Translations under genes and position numbers: made by a program | Part shown: positions 9,254-18,915 of the stretch, piece by piece | How the letters are laid out: each line of letters begins with the position of its first letter | Position numbering within the stretch: position 1 is the stretch's first letter | Source of the DNA: Piscirickettsiaceae bacterium | Lineage (GTDB): Bacteria > Pseudomonadota > Gammaproteobacteria > Nitrosococcales > Methylophagaceae | Assembly (NCBI GenBank): GCA_024685975.1 | Contig: JAIBDZ010000003.1 | Location: 54,562 to 118,561, forward strand | Direction of reading: 5' to 3' | Length of the DNA: 64,000 nt | Notes under the pieces: generated by a model | What the model was told of the DNA's origin: nothing | The model's input: the letters and a program-made list of their open reading frames with translations, nothing else | The model's database searches: none

Positions 9254-10012
9254 TTATACGGGATTATCGATATCTATAAATTGATGTTTGATGTCAAACT
9301 GCTTTGCCAATGCATCACCTAATGCTGCGACACCATAACGCTCTGTTGCGTGATGGCCTGCCGCAAAATAAGAAATGCCTAATTCTCGCGCTAAATGTGC
9401 GGTTTGCTCAGACACTTCACCACTAATATACGCATCTAATCCTAATTCCGCTGCTTGCTCAATATATCCTTGTGCCGCGCCAGTGCACCAGCCCACAGTT
9501 GAAATAGGTCTATCATGCCCTTCAATCACCATCGGTGCACGTTGTAATACGTCACTTATCGTTGCCGCTAATGACGCCCTTGACTGAGGTTCAGCTAAAC
9601 AACCGCATAAGGCAATAGCTGGATCGCCGGTCCCAGCAATTCGGCCATCAATTTCAAACCCTAATTTCTGAGCCAATTGCGCATTATTGCCTAATTCAGG
9701 GTGCGCATCTAACGGCAGATGATATGCCATCAAATTGATGTCATTCAATAATAATTGTTTCAAGCGTTTTTGCTTAATGCCAATCACTCTCGGATCTTCA
9801 CCACGCCAAAAATAACCATGGTGAACCAATATGGTATCTGCCCCAATATCCAGCGCAGCATCAATTAACGCTTGGCTCGCTGTAACCCCTGACACAATAT
9901 TGTCAACCGTCTCACTTCCCGCGACTTGTAAGCCATTCGGACAATAATCACGAAACTTATCGGGCTCAAGCAGCATATCAATATAGGCTAAACACTCTGT
10001 TCGCGTTATCAT
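9254..10012 (-). CDS. Nif3-like dinuclear metal centre protein (YbgI family)
   Basis: The 252-residue protein is a Nif3/YbgI-family hexameric metal-binding protein, a GTP cyclohydrolase I type 2-like fold of uncertain function. Metal ligands are visible in ILVHHGYFWR, MAYHLPLDAHPELGNN and YFAAGHHATERYG. The start at 10012 (MITRTECLAYIDMLL) is chosen because it matches the family N-terminus and follows a gatgatgcg stretch. The reading frame stays open to 10300, but that part lies antisense to the DUF4126 gene and looks unlike the family. It is divergent from DUF4126 with 55 bases between starts, and heads the minus-strand train toward yihY and coaBC. Confidence 0.9.
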   Translation of the reverse strand: MITRTECLAYIDMLLEPDKFRDYCPNGLQVAGSETVDNIVSGVTASQALIDAALDIGADTILVHHGYFWRGEDPRVIGIKQKRLKQLLLNDINLMAYHLPLDAHPELGNNAQLAQKLGFEIDGRIAGTGDPAIALCGCLAEPQSRASLAATISDVLQRAPMVIEGHDRPISTVGWCTGAAQGYIEQAAELGLDAYISGEVSEQTAHLARELGISYFAAGHHATERYGVAALGDALAKQFDIKHQFIDIDNPV

Positions 10013-10067
10013 CGCATCATCACCAACAGCCAATAAAGCTGTCACTATAACAAACTGGAGACATACG

Positions 10068-10739
10068 ATGGATGTAGTGAGTGTTATCGCGCTAAGCATG
10101 GGCGCCGCTTGGGCAAGTGGTATTAATTTATACGCCACCTTGTTTATGTTGGGATATATGGCATCTACCGGTAATATTACTCTCCCAGCAGAACTCGACA
10201 TTGTTGCTAACCCTATGGTGATGACAGCGGCTGGCCTCATGTATTGCGTCGAATTTTTTGCGGATAAAATACCTGGCGTCGATTCTGCATGGGACTCCAT
10301 TCATACCTTTATTCGGATCCCAGCTGGTGCCATGTTAGCTTCCAGTGCTATTGGCGATGTGACTCCAGCCGTTGAATTAACCACCGCCTTATTGGGTGGC
10401 GCGTTAGCAGCAAGCACCCACACAACAAAAGCCGGCACCCGATTATTGATTAACACTTCTCCAGAGCCCGTGAGCAATTGGACAGCGTCCATCAGCGAGG
10501 ACTTAATCGTCATCGGCGGCTTATGGACAGCCTTACATCACCCAGTTTTATTTATTATCGGTTTAATTGCCTTCATTATTTTAATGATTTGGTTATTACC
10601 CCGTTTATGGCGTTTAATTCGTTTCTTATTCAGAAAGATAGGAAGTTGGTTAGGTTTATGTGATACCCCGCCGCCACTCGCAAAAACGCAAGGCAAGTCG
10701 CTGGTCGCATCATTACGTGACGCTGATTTTAAGCCTTAG
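10068..10739 (+). CDS. DUF4126 family membrane protein
   Basis: The 223-residue hydrophobic protein matches the DUF4126 family: an N-terminal GAAWASGINLYATLFMLG stretch (12-29), VEFFADKIPGVDSAWDSIHT (61-80), a glycine-rich LLGGALAASTHTTKAGTRLL region, and ISEDLIVIGG later. About five membrane segments are expected, with a basic cytoplasmic C-terminal tail. No function is known for the family. A GGAG Shine-Dalgarno lies 9 bases before the ATG. It diverges from the Nif3-like gene and ends one base before the convergent cheR stop, so transcripts of the two must run into each other unless terminated inside coding sequence. Confidence 0.85.
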   Translation: MDVVSVIALSMGAAWASGINLYATLFMLGYMASTGNITLPAELDIVANPMVMTAAGLMYCVEFFADKIPGVDSAWDSIHTFIRIPAGAMLASSAIGDVTPAVELTTALLGGALAASTHTTKAGTRLLINTSPEPVSNWTASISEDLIVIGGLWTALHHPVLFIIGLIAFIILMIWLLPRLWRLIRFLFRKIGSWLGLCDTPPPLAKTQGKSLVASLRDADFKP

Positions 10740-10740
10740 C

Positions 10741-11577
10741 TTAGCTTTCTAACTGAAAATAAACGCCCGCGGGGCTGCGAATCATCCGAAATTTATCGCT
10801 ATAGTTGAGGGTCGTTTCTGATGCACCTAGCACTAAATAGCCACCAGGATTTAATAATTCAGCCATACGATTCATGATGTCTGCTTTTAACTCAGCCGAG
10901 AAGTAAATCAACACATTTCGACAAAAAATAACATCAAAGTGACCTAAGCCAGCATAACTATCTAATAGGTTTTGCTGTTTAAATCGAACACGACGCTTGA
11001 TGCTGTCTTCGACAGCCCAACCTTGCTCTACAGCATTAAAATAACGTTGTTTGAATGTCGCTGGCAGACCTCGACCTAACACACCCTCATCGTAAATACC
11101 GACTTGCGCCTCATCTAACACTCGGCTCGAAATATCTGTGGCAACAATATCGGCACGTTGCAGTCGGCTTTGTGCGTGGGAAGCTAAATATTCACTTAGA
11201 ATCATACTAATCGTATAAGGCTCTTGTCCTGTCGAGCAGGCGGCCGACCAGATACGACAGCCCGAAGTCGCTTTCTCTTCTAAGCGAGGAATAATGTCTT
11301 TTTCTAATGCTGTGAAAGGACTACCATCTCGGAACCATGACGTTTCATTGGTCGTCATCGCATCGATGACTTTATCGTGCAGATCAGAGTGCCTAACCTG
11401 TTGAATTGCCGTAAGTAACGCGCCAAGACTTGCAATACCTTGATCTCGCATTAATTTAGCTAAGCGGCTCGTCACTAGATAGTGTTTGCCTTCGCCCAGC
11501 AAAATGCCGCACCGTTGCTCAAGAAAAGCCTTGAATGCGAGGTATTCTGTTTCGGTCATATCGTTTGACTGAGCCAT
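10741..11577 (-). CDS. cheR: Chemotaxis protein methyltransferase CheR
   Basis: CheR methylates glutamates of chemoreceptors with S-adenosylmethionine. The 278-residue protein has the N-terminal helical CheR domain (LEQRCGILLGEGKHYLVTSR) and the connecting motif MTTNETSWFRD. It also has SAM-binding IWSAACSTGQEPYTI and FDVIFCRNVLIYFS, and a C-terminal LNPGGYLVLGASE. Start is the ATG at 11577; in-frame TTG codons at 11595 and 11592 lie upstream. There is no clear Shine-Dalgarno at 11577; the strong AAGGAGGG (11619-11612) sits before a five-codon open frame. Unusually, no other chemotaxis gene is adjacent and flgB is 9 kb away. Confidence 0.95.
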   Translation of the reverse strand: MAQSNDMTETEYLAFKAFLEQRCGILLGEGKHYLVTSRLAKLMRDQGIASLGALLTAIQQVRHSDLHDKVIDAMTTNETSWFRDGSPFTALEKDIIPRLEEKATSGCRIWSAACSTGQEPYTISMILSEYLASHAQSRLQRADIVATDISSRVLDEAQVGIYDEGVLGRGLPATFKQRYFNAVEQGWAVEDSIKRRVRFKQQNLLDSYAGLGHFDVIFCRNVLIYFSAELKADIMNRMAELLNPGGYLVLGASETTLNYSDKFRMIRSPAGVYFQLES

Positions 11578-11584
11578 CACGTTA

Positions 11585-11619
11585 TTATTCAACAATATTC
11601 ATTATGCACATCCCTCCTT
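11585..11619 (-). promoter_or_regulatory. Strong SD and five-codon leader frame before cheR
   Basis: On the minus strand AAGGAGGG (11619-11612) is followed after 9 bases by ATG AAT ATT GTT GAA TAA (11602-11585). The stop lies 7 bases before the cheR ATG at 11577. This is the best ribosome site in the area, yet it does not serve cheR directly. Translation of a tiny leader with re-initiation at cheR is one reading; a chance frame is the other. Confidence 0.35.
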
Positions 11620-11671
11620 ATAGCCAGTATAGTGGATCTTGCAGTTACTATGTTTAGGAATCGACCAAACT

Positions 11672-12505
11672 ATGAAAAACGTCCTCATCACCGGATGCTC
11701 AACAGGTATTGGATATTGCGCCGCGATACAATTACATCAACAAGGTTACTCTGTTTTGGCGACAGTTCGCCAAGAAGAAGATAAACACCGTTTAATGACC
11801 TTAGGTATATCAACCATACTCTTGGATCTCGCTGACAGTCAAAGCGTCCAACAGGCTTTTCGACAAGCTTGCACACATTTTAACAATCAGATTGATGTTT
11901 TATTTAATAATGCCGCCTTTGGTCAACCAGGCGCTGTAGAAGACTTATCCCGTGATGTATTACAAGCGCAATTTGACACCAATGTCTTCGGCACTCAAGA
12001 ACTCACTAACTTAGTGATAGCTCAAATGCGTCAACAAGGAGGACAAGGCCTCATTGCTTATAATAGTTCAGTTTTAGGACTGATTTCACTTGCTTATCGT
12101 GGTGCCTACAATGCCAGTAAATATGCCATTGAAGGTTTAGCCGATACCTTACGTCTTGAATTACGTGATACCGATATTCATATTAGCTTAATCGAACCTG
12201 GCCCCATCACTAGCGCTTTTCGAGCCAATGCCTTTGCGAAATACCAACAAAATATTGATAAATCGACAAGTGCTCACAAAGCAACGTATGACGCGATGGA
12301 ACGTCGTTTAACGAAAAAAGGACCTGCTGCACCTTTCACTTTACCGCCTGAGGCCGTGGTGGATAAACTATTACATGCCATGAATAGTTCACGCCCTAAA
12401 CCACGTTATTACGTCACCTTTCCCACGTATTTATTGGCTACGTTAAAACGTATTTTACCTCATCGATGGCTTGATAAAATTTTGGCAAAAATATCGGACA
12501 GTTAA
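11672..12505 (+). CDS. Short-chain dehydrogenase/reductase (SDR)
   Basis: A classical SDR of 277 residues with a Rossmann fold. NAD(P)-binding motif TGCSTGIGY lies near residues 7-15, followed by LFNNAAFGQPG (NNAG-like), the catalytic serine in YNSSVLG and the YNASK active site with Tyr and Lys. The substrate cannot be told from sequence. The GCSTGIG type and the sequence after the active site (IEPGPITSAFRANAF) resemble SDRs annotated as oxidoreductases of sterol, retinol or long-chain carbonyls, so it may reduce a lipid-like carbonyl. Start at 11672 gives the usual N-terminus MKNVLITG; an upstream in-frame ATG at 11639 adds 11 unlikely residues. Confidence 0.88.
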   Translation: MKNVLITGCSTGIGYCAAIQLHQQGYSVLATVRQEEDKHRLMTLGISTILLDLADSQSVQQAFRQACTHFNNQIDVLFNNAAFGQPGAVEDLSRDVLQAQFDTNVFGTQELTNLVIAQMRQQGGQGLIAYNSSVLGLISLAYRGAYNASKYAIEGLADTLRLELRDTDIHISLIEPGPITSAFRANAFAKYQQNIDKSTSAHKATYDAMERRLTKKGPAAPFTLPPEAVVDKLLHAMNSSRPKPRYYVTFPTYLLATLKRILPHRWLDKILAKISDS

Positions 12506-12565
12506 CATTCCCTAACGAGAAGCTATGAAAAAATAAGGCTAACTTATTGATGCAGCTAGGAAACA

Positions 12566-14725
12566 ATGGCTAAAAACTCACAACGTAGTTTGCAATGGCA
12601 AACCACGGTTAATACTTTTATCCGTATTATGATGACGGGGCTCATTGCTGTCTCCGCATCAGCCTATTTGATTTATGCTGAACTGATTGCCATCAACGTA
12701 TCTCAACCGGAATTGATTACCCTCTTTAGCATTGTCTTAGCCATGATGTTTCTGCTTGCTGTGCTTTTTTCTTTTCGATGTTACTTGACGTTATCGACAC
12801 CGTTAGAAAATTTAGCCCGTATTACTGAAACGCTTCCAGCACTGCCAAATAAAAAATATGACCATGCCAAAACGGTATTGCAATCGATTGCCGAAACATC
12901 TCGCTATAGTGAAATTAGTACCTTACAATCGGCTTCATTCCAACTCACAGATCTCCTCCAGCAACGTGATGATGATATGTCATTTCGAGCTCGCAGCTTA
13001 TCGCAGCAAAATATTGATCTGCAATCGGAGCGTGACTTTGTTAAAAGCTTATTGAATACGGCACAACTCATTATCCTGACCGTCGATAACGAATTTAATA
13101 TCACGTTATTTAACCATTATGCCGAGCAATTGACTGGCTTATCAGCAGATACAGTATTAGATAAAAATGCCGCGCGCTTATTTCCATCAGGAAACTGGAC
13201 TGAAGCAAAGAGCCTCTTTACTGAACTCTTATCAGGTCAGATGACCATTGCTCAACAACAAGCCGAACTCATCAGTATCGGTGGCGATATTCGTCATATT
13301 TCTTGGTTACACTCTCCCATTACGGTCAATGAGACGACATCATCGGTGTTATGTGTTGGTCTTGATATGACAGACAAAAAGGAATCGGAACGGCGAGTTA
13401 TTTGGTTAGCAGAACATGATCCTTTGACGGATTTATGTAATCGACGCAAATTCATGGAAGAGTTTGAAAAATCATTACACACGGCGATCCGTTATGAACA
13501 CCACAACACCTTGTTATTTCTAGATTTAGACCAATTTAAAGATATCAATGACACCAGTGGCCATCAAGCTGGTGATAAATTATTACAGTTAGTGGCTAGC
13601 ACCTTAATTCGAGTGACGCGTTTTACCGATTTGGTTGCCCGTTTAGGGGGCGATGAATTTGCCATTTTGATGCCAGAAAGTGACCCACGCGGTGCGGAAG
13701 TTTTAGCTAAAAAAATCTTAAAAGAATTAAATCACATCCAGTTACATTATGGTGATGTCACCCATAAAGTCTCCACCAGCATTGGCATTGTGCATTATCC
13801 TTTACAAGATGCCAGTGTGTCCGAACTATTACGCTTTGCAGATTTGGCGATGTATAAAGCTAAATCTGATGGTAAAGGTACATTTCATACTTTCTCTGCC
13901 AACGACAATACACAAGCACAATTAGAAACACGGGTTTATTGGCGACATCAAATAGAAAATGCCCTCTTGCATCATCATTTTGTTTTGCACTTTCAACCTA
14001 TTCTAGATATTGCGTCAGCCCAAATAAAGCATTATGAAGTCTTGATCCGAATGCGTAACCCTGAGACTGGCGAACTGACTTTGCCCGGCCACTTTATCGA
14101 AATTGCTGAACAAGTCGGCCTCATTAATCGTATTGATCATTATGTAATGCAAAAGGCCATTAATAAACTTGCCGCACTTCAGAAATTAGGTTTAAACGTC
14201 ACTTTTTCGATTAATCTATCGGGGGCGATCGCAGATGATCCATTATTAATCCCGATGCTAAAACAATTTATTCAGCGCTCAGGCGTCAATCCGGAAGGCC
14301 TGATTTTTGAAATCACAGAAACCGCCGCAGTCTCCAATCTCCAGCAAGCCAAGAAAATGATGACGGCCATTAAATCTTTGGGGTGTCAGTTTGCCTTGGA
14401 TGATTTTGGTGTTGGTTTCTCTTCATTCAGTTATATCCGAGCCTTACCAGTGGATATCATCAAAATTGATGGCATCTTCATCAAAGATTTAGACCACAAT
14501 ACGGATGATCAATTATTTGTAAAAGCGCTCATCGATGTCGCCAAAGGCATGGGCAAAAAAACCACGGCTGAATTCGTCGAAAATGCTGACATCCTCGCCT
14601 TATTGAAAGAATTTGGTGTCGATCATGCTCAAGGATTCCATATTGGCCGCCCCAAACCCCAAGCGGATTATCAGCAAGAATGGGGACTTGAAGATGACTT
14701 ATCGACACGACATCAGCACCAATAA
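12566..14725 (+). CDS. Membrane PAS-GGDEF-EAL cyclic-di-GMP protein
   Basis: A 719-residue cyclic-di-GMP turnover protein. Two membrane helices (about 18-41 and 50-72) are followed by a short coiled coil and a PAS domain (about 155-275). The GGDEF domain (about 278-445) has an intact LGGDEF (361-365) and the inhibitory RxxD site RFTD (352-355) five residues before it. The EAL domain (about 460-705) has EVL in place of EAL (491-493), a variant also in active enzymes, plus FALDDFGVGFSS, DIIKIDG and AEFVEN. Both activities seem possible; the balance is unknown. AGGAAAC precedes the ATG. It ends 17 bases from the convergent clpB stop. Confidence 0.93.
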   Translation: MAKNSQRSLQWQTTVNTFIRIMMTGLIAVSASAYLIYAELIAINVSQPELITLFSIVLAMMFLLAVLFSFRCYLTLSTPLENLARITETLPALPNKKYDHAKTVLQSIAETSRYSEISTLQSASFQLTDLLQQRDDDMSFRARSLSQQNIDLQSERDFVKSLLNTAQLIILTVDNEFNITLFNHYAEQLTGLSADTVLDKNAARLFPSGNWTEAKSLFTELLSGQMTIAQQQAELISIGGDIRHISWLHSPITVNETTSSVLCVGLDMTDKKESERRVIWLAEHDPLTDLCNRRKFMEEFEKSLHTAIRYEHHNTLLFLDLDQFKDINDTSGHQAGDKLLQLVASTLIRVTRFTDLVARLGGDEFAILMPESDPRGAEVLAKKILKELNHIQLHYGDVTHKVSTSIGIVHYPLQDASVSELLRFADLAMYKAKSDGKGTFHTFSANDNTQAQLETRVYWRHQIENALLHHHFVLHFQPILDIASAQIKHYEVLIRMRNPETGELTLPGHFIEIAEQVGLINRIDHYVMQKAINKLAALQKLGLNVTFSINLSGAIADDPLLIPMLKQFIQRSGVNPEGLIFEITETAAVSNLQQAKKMMTAIKSLGCQFALDDFGVGFSSFSYIRALPVDIIKIDGIFIKDLDHNTDDQLFVKALIDVAKGMGKKTTAEFVENADILALLKEFGVDHAQGFHIGRPKPQADYQQEWGLEDDLSTRHQHQ

Positions 14726-14742
14726 GTCACCTTCTTATCATT

Positions 14743-17316
14743 TTAATGCGTCAAGACCAGTTCACCATCTTGTGCATCGACTTTAACTGTGTCTCCAGCT
14801 TGGAAAGCACCCGATAGTACTTTTTCAGCCAAAGCATTTTCCAATTGCTGTTGAATCACACGCTTCAACGGTCTTGCGCCATACACAGGATCAAAACCTG
14901 CTTGAGCCAATATATCTAACGCTGTATCTGTGATTTCAAATCCCATTTCATGTTCAGCCAAACGCTGTGTTAAATGAGATAATTGAATCTTAGCAATGGC
15001 ATGGATCTGTGCTTGTCCCAACGGATGGAAAACCACAACATCATCAACACGATTAATAAACTCTGGCCGGAAATGTTGACCGACAATCTCCATCACCGCG
15101 GCTTTCATTTCATCATATTGTTGTTCGCCCGCCATCTCTTGAATCAAATGAGAGCCGAGATTTGATGTCATCACAATGACGGTATTACGAAAATCTACCG
15201 TCCGACCTTGGCCATCCGTCAAACGACCATCATCTAAAACTTGTAATAAAATATTAAACACATCAGGATGCGCTTTTTCGACCTCATCCAATAAGATGAC
15301 CGAATACGGTTTGCGACGCACAGCTTCCGTTAAATAACCGCCTTCTTCATACCCCACATAACCTGGAGGCGCGCCCACTAATCTGGCCACACTGTGTTTT
15401 TCCATAAATTCAGACATATCAATTCTGACCATGGCATCTTCAGTATCAAATAAGAATGTTGCCAAAGCCTTGCACAGCTCAGTTTTACCCACCCCTGTCG
15501 GGCCTAAGAATAAAAATGAACCATTGGGTTTATTGGGATCAGATAGTCCGGCTCGTGACCGTCTAATCGCATTGGATACAGAATCGACTGCTTCATGTTG
15601 GCCAACAACACGTTGATGTAAAACCTCATCCATTTTGAGCAGTTTATCCCGCTCTCCTTCGAGCATTTTCGCCACAGGAATGCCGGTCCATTTTGACACG
15701 ACTTCAGCGATTTCTTCTTCTCCCACTTTATTGCGTAACAAAGTAAATTCTTGCACTTCAGATTGGTCAGCTAAAGCCAATTGACGCTCTAGCTTAGGAA
15801 TCGTACCGTATTGCAGCTCTGACATTTTATCGAGCTCATTATTACGGGTCGCTATTTCTAAGGCCTGCTTGGCTTTTTCTAATTGTTCTTTCGTATCTTG
15901 GCTACCATGTAGGGTCGCTTTTTCCGCTTTCCAGATTTCTTCTAAATCCGCCAATTCTTTTTCAAGCTGTGTAATTTCATCTTGTAATATCGCTAAGCGT
16001 TTTTTAGAGGCGTCATCTGATTCTTTTTCCAGTGCGATGCGTTCAATTTTTAATTGAATTAACCGTCTGTCCATCCGATCCATAGATTCTGGCTTAGAGT
16101 CCATTTCCATACGAATACGACTGGCCGCTTCATCGATCAAATCGATCGCCTTATCCGGCAGCATCCGGTCACTGATATAACGGTATGACAGGGTTGCCGC
16201 CGCCACGATCGCAGGATCGGTAATATCAACATTATGATGCACTTCATAACGCTCACTTAAACCACGTAAAATCGCAATCGTGTCTTCGACACTCGGTTCA
16301 CCCACCAAGACTTTCTGAAAACGACGTTCTAAAGCCGCATCTTTTTCAACATATTGGCGGTATTCATCTAAGGTTGTTGCGCCAATACAATGTAATTCAC
16401 CGCGTGCTAGAGCCGGCTTTAGCATATTGCCTGCATCCATTGCGCCTTCAGCTTTACCTGCGCCCACCATGGTGTGAATTTCATCGATAAATAAAATAAT
16501 TTGGCCTTCTTGTTTGGCTAAATCTTTCAATACGGCTTTTAAGCGCTCTTCGAATTCACCCCGAAATTTTGCCCCAGCAATTAAGGATCCCATGTCAAGA
16601 GACAACAGACGTTTATGGCGCATACCTTCCGGCACTTCACCATTGACAATACGTTGGGCTAACCCTTCTGCTATCGCTGTTTTCCCCACACCGGGTTCAC
16701 CAATTAGCACGGGGTTATTTTTGGTGCGACGTTGTAAGACTTGGATCGTGCGACGTATTTCGTCATCACGACCAATCACCGGATCTAATTTTCCTTGCTC
16801 GGCATAACTGGTCAGATCAATCGTATATTTATCCAATGCTTGTCGTTGTTCTTCTGCATTTTGGTCTGTCACGTTTTCACCACCTCGTATGGCTTCTATA
16901 GCCGCCTCAATTCGTTGCACTGTGCCGCCATGATCTCGTAAGGTTTTACCAGCTTGGTTCTTATCGTTAATCACGGCTAAGACAAACAGTTCGCTAGATG
17001 CGTAATGGTCCTGACGCTGCTGCATCAATTTATCGATTTGATTAAAGAGTCGCGTGAGATCCTGCGATATATGAATATCACCACTATCGCCTTCAACTTG
17101 GGCGAAACGATTTAATTGCTCGCTTAATGCCAATTGATAAGCTGTCACATCAACACCAGCTTGGGTCAGTAACGGTTTCACCGTACCGCCTTGCTGCGTC
17201 AATAACGCTAACATGACATGCGCTGGCTCAATAAATTGATGATCGCGGCCCAGTGCTGTGCTTTGCGCTTCACCCAGCGCTTCTTGAAACTTACTGGTCA
17301 GTTTATCCATTTGCAT
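14743..17316 (-). CDS. clpB: ATP-dependent disaggregase ClpB
   Basis: ClpB is the Hsp104-type hexameric disaggregase that rescues aggregated protein with DnaK. The 857-residue protein has the N domain (about 1-145) and NBD1 with [18 protein letters not shown] coiled-coil middle domain lies at about 410-520 and NBD2 with [17 protein letters not shown] and the pore loop [13 protein letters not shown]. The start at 17316 is preferred over 17322, because GGGGAG lies 7 bases from the second ATG but almost touches the first; [10 protein letters not shown] also matches E. coli MRLDRLTNKF. A very good sigma-32 promoter lies 35 bases upstream, so heat-shock induction is expected. Confidence 0.98.
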   Translation of the reverse strand: MQMDKLTSKFQEALGEAQSTALGRDHQFIEPAHVMLALLTQQGGTVKPLLTQAGVDVTAYQLALSEQLNRFAQVEGDSGDIHISQDLTRLFNQIDKLMQQRQDHYASSELFVLAVINDKNQAGKTLRDHGGTVQRIEAAIEAIRGGENVTDQNAEEQRQALDKYTIDLTSYAEQGKLDPVIGRDDEIRRTIQVLQRRTKNNPVLIGEPGVGKTAIAEGLAQRIVNGEVPEGMRHKRLLSLDMGSLIAGAKFRGEFEERLKAVLKDLAKQEGQIILFIDEIHTMVGAGKAEGAMDAGNMLKPALARGELHCIGATTLDEYRQYVEKDAALERRFQKVLVGEPSVEDTIAILRGLSERYEVHHNVDITDPAIVAAATLSYRYISDRMLPDKAIDLIDEAASRIRMEMDSKPESMDRMDRRLIQLKIERIALEKESDDASKKRLAILQDEITQLEKELADLEEIWKAEKATLHGSQDTKEQLEKAKQALEIATRNNELDKMSELQYGTIPKLERQLALADQSEVQEFTLLRNKVGEEEIAEVVSKWTGIPVAKMLEGERDKLLKMDEVLHQRVVGQHEAVDSVSNAIRRSRAGLSDPNKPNGSFLFLGPTGVGKTELCKALATFLFDTEDAMVRIDMSEFMEKHSVARLVGAPPGYVGYEEGGYLTEAVRRKPYSVILLDEVEKAHPDVFNILLQVLDDGRLTDGQGRTVDFRNTVIVMTSNLGSHLIQEMAGEQQYDEMKAAVMEIVGQHFRPEFINRVDDVVVFHPLGQAQIHAIAKIQLSHLTQRLAEHEMGFEITDTALDILAQAGFDPVYGARPLKRVIQQQLENALAEKVLSGAFQAGDTVKVDAQDGELVLTH

Positions 17317-17350
17317 CGACATTCTCCCCTATAAAAAGTACGTGAATTAT

Positions 17351-17380
17351 AAAATGGGGTGATTGAGTGTAAAAATCAAG
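17351..17380 (-). promoter_or_regulatory. Sigma-32 heat-shock promoter of clpB
   Basis: On the minus strand CTTGAT (17380-17375) is followed by a 15-base spacer and CCCCATTTT (17359-17351). The sigma-32 consensus is CTTGAA, 13-17 bases, CCCCATNT, so the match is nearly complete. It lies in the 78-base gap between yciO and clpB and points at clpB, which is sigma-32 dependent in gammaproteobacteria. Confidence 0.88.
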
Positions 17381-17394
17381 TTTTTTCGATAATG

Positions 17395-18018
17395 TTATAT
17401 TTCAAATGGGCTTGGATCACCTTGACCATAGCGTGTAATTTCAGGCAGGTCATCAATGAATTCAACTACTGTGGTTGGCTCACTGCCGCAATACCCCGCA
17501 TCGATAACCAACTCAACATGTTTCGCTAACCAATCATAAATGTCGTCAACATCCGTCATTGGCATTGTTTCATCCGGCTGGATTAACGTTGAACTCATTA
17601 ATGGTTCATCTAACTCTGCTAATAAGGCGAGGGCGATTGGGTTATTGGGGACACGTAGACCAATGGTCTTTCTTTTTGGGTGTTGCAGCCGCCTTGGTAC
17701 TTCTTTTGTTGCCGGCAAAATAAAGGTATAAGCACCAGGCGTATTGGCTTTAATACTTCTAAAAACGCTGTTATTCATTTTGGCATACAGCGAAATCTCT
17801 GATAAATCTCGGCACATTAATGTGAAATTATGATCATCATCGACTTGCCGTATTCGCCTGATTTTATCCATCGCCGCTTTATCGCCAATATGACAACCAA
17901 AGGCATAACCAGAATCAGTGGGATATACCACTAAACCTCCTCGACGAATAATGTCGCAGGCTTGTCTGATCAGGCGTAATTGTGGATTATCAGGGTGAAT
18001 ATAAAATCGTTGACTCAT
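17395..18018 (-). CDS. yciO: YciO, Sua5/YrdC-family RNA-binding-like protein
   Basis: A 207-residue protein of the YrdC/Sua5 superfamily, closest to E. coli YciO by pattern. MSQRFYIHPDNPQLRLI at the start, YPTDSGYAFGCHIGDK near 32-47, HNFTLMCRDLSEIS, TPGAYTFILPATKEVPRR and KRKTIGLRVP all match the YciO type rather than TsaC. The family binds double-stranded RNA and can bind nucleotide, but its cellular role is less clear than that of TsaC in tRNA t6A synthesis. It is 15 bases downstream of the RNase AM gene, the pairing (yciV-yciO) seen in E. coli. Confidence 0.92.
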   Translation of the reverse strand: MSQRFYIHPDNPQLRLIRQACDIIRRGGLVVYPTDSGYAFGCHIGDKAAMDKIRRIRQVDDDHNFTLMCRDLSEISLYAKMNNSVFRSIKANTPGAYTFILPATKEVPRRLQHPKRKTIGLRVPNNPIALALLAELDEPLMSSTLIQPDETMPMTDVDDIYDWLAKHVELVIDAGYCGSEPTTVVEFIDDLPEITRYGQGDPSPFEI

Positions 18019-18033
18019 GTTAATTTGTCCGTA

Positions 18034-18861
18034 TTACCAATGGTGCCAAATGGGGGTCACGCTTGTGGGTAACTCAGGCAATCTGCCTAGCTCAATCCAT
18101 TGATTATCTGGTGAGTGAAAATCAGAACCACGTGACGCTAATAATTCATATTGATTAGCCAACTTAGCTAATGTTTTAATTTCTTCAGGATGTTGTCGTC
18201 CTGAAACCACTTCCATGCCGGTGCCGCCATATATTTTGAAATCATCAATCAACCTTTTAAGCTTACTTGATGTCATTTTATATCGTGCTGGGTGTGCTAT
18301 CACCGCTTGTCCGCCTGATGCCGTTATCCAATTGACGGCTTGTTCTAAGCTCGCCCATTGTCCTGTGACATAACCGGGTTTGTTTTTCACCATAAAACGT
18401 TTAAACACATCGCCCATATTTTTGGCATAACCCGCTGCGACTAAAAATTGAGCAAAATGGACTCGACCTAACATTACATCAGAAGCATATTGGCTTGCAC
18501 CTTCATAAGCGCCCATTATGCCCACTTTTTCTAACTTTTCGGCAATATTAACTGCACGTTCGCGGCGAAATTCACGTATTTCACCTAAACCAGCTTGTAA
18601 GTCGACATTGTGATGGTCAATATTTAATCCAATAATATGCACGGTTTGGTTTTGCCAAGTGACCGAGATTTCAACGCCTACAATCAACGTCAGCTTGGTA
18701 TCGTTAGCAGCAAGCAATGCTTGCTCTATCCCTTCTGTGCCGTCATGATCGGTCAATGCAAGCACATCCACACCTTGCTCGATCGCTCTTGCGACAAGTT
18801 GTTGCGGAGGCAAGCTACCATCGGAGGCGCTTGAGTGGCTATGTAAGTCAAAACAATTCAT
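18034..18861 (-). CDS. rnm: PHP-domain 5'-3' exoribonuclease AM (YciV/TrpH)
   Basis: A 275-residue PHP-domain protein matching YciV/TrpH, renamed RNase AM, a 5'-3' exoribonuclease/phosphatase that trims 5' ends of rRNAs and degrades short oligonucleotides. Metal-ligand motifs are DLHSHSSASDGSLPP (5-19), ALTDHDGTEG (35-44), VGVEIS, VIAHPARY and SRGSDFHSP near the C-terminus. Length is normal. It lies next to yciO on the minus strand and diverges from yciB with 54 bases between starts. Confidence 0.9.
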   Translation of the reverse strand: MNCFDLHSHSSASDGSLPPQQLVARAIEQGVDVLALTDHDGTEGIEQALLAANDTKLTLIVGVEISVTWQNQTVHIIGLNIDHHNVDLQAGLGEIREFRRERAVNIAEKLEKVGIMGAYEGASQYASDVMLGRVHFAQFLVAAGYAKNMGDVFKRFMVKNKPGYVTGQWASLEQAVNWITASGGQAVIAHPARYKMTSSKLKRLIDDFKIYGGTGMEVVSGRQHPEEIKTLAKLANQYELLASRGSDFHSPDNQWIELGRLPELPTSVTPIWHHW

Positions 18862-18915
18862 CTGGTCTATTTTACGTTAGAATACGAGTTGGTATTACAT
18901 TGATATGATTTAATT

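Noticed and set aside
10013..10300. N-terminal extension of the Nif3-like protein (96 codons)
   Set aside because: It is open by chance, antisense to the DUF4126 gene, and not like the family; the ATG at 10012 gives the expected N-terminus.
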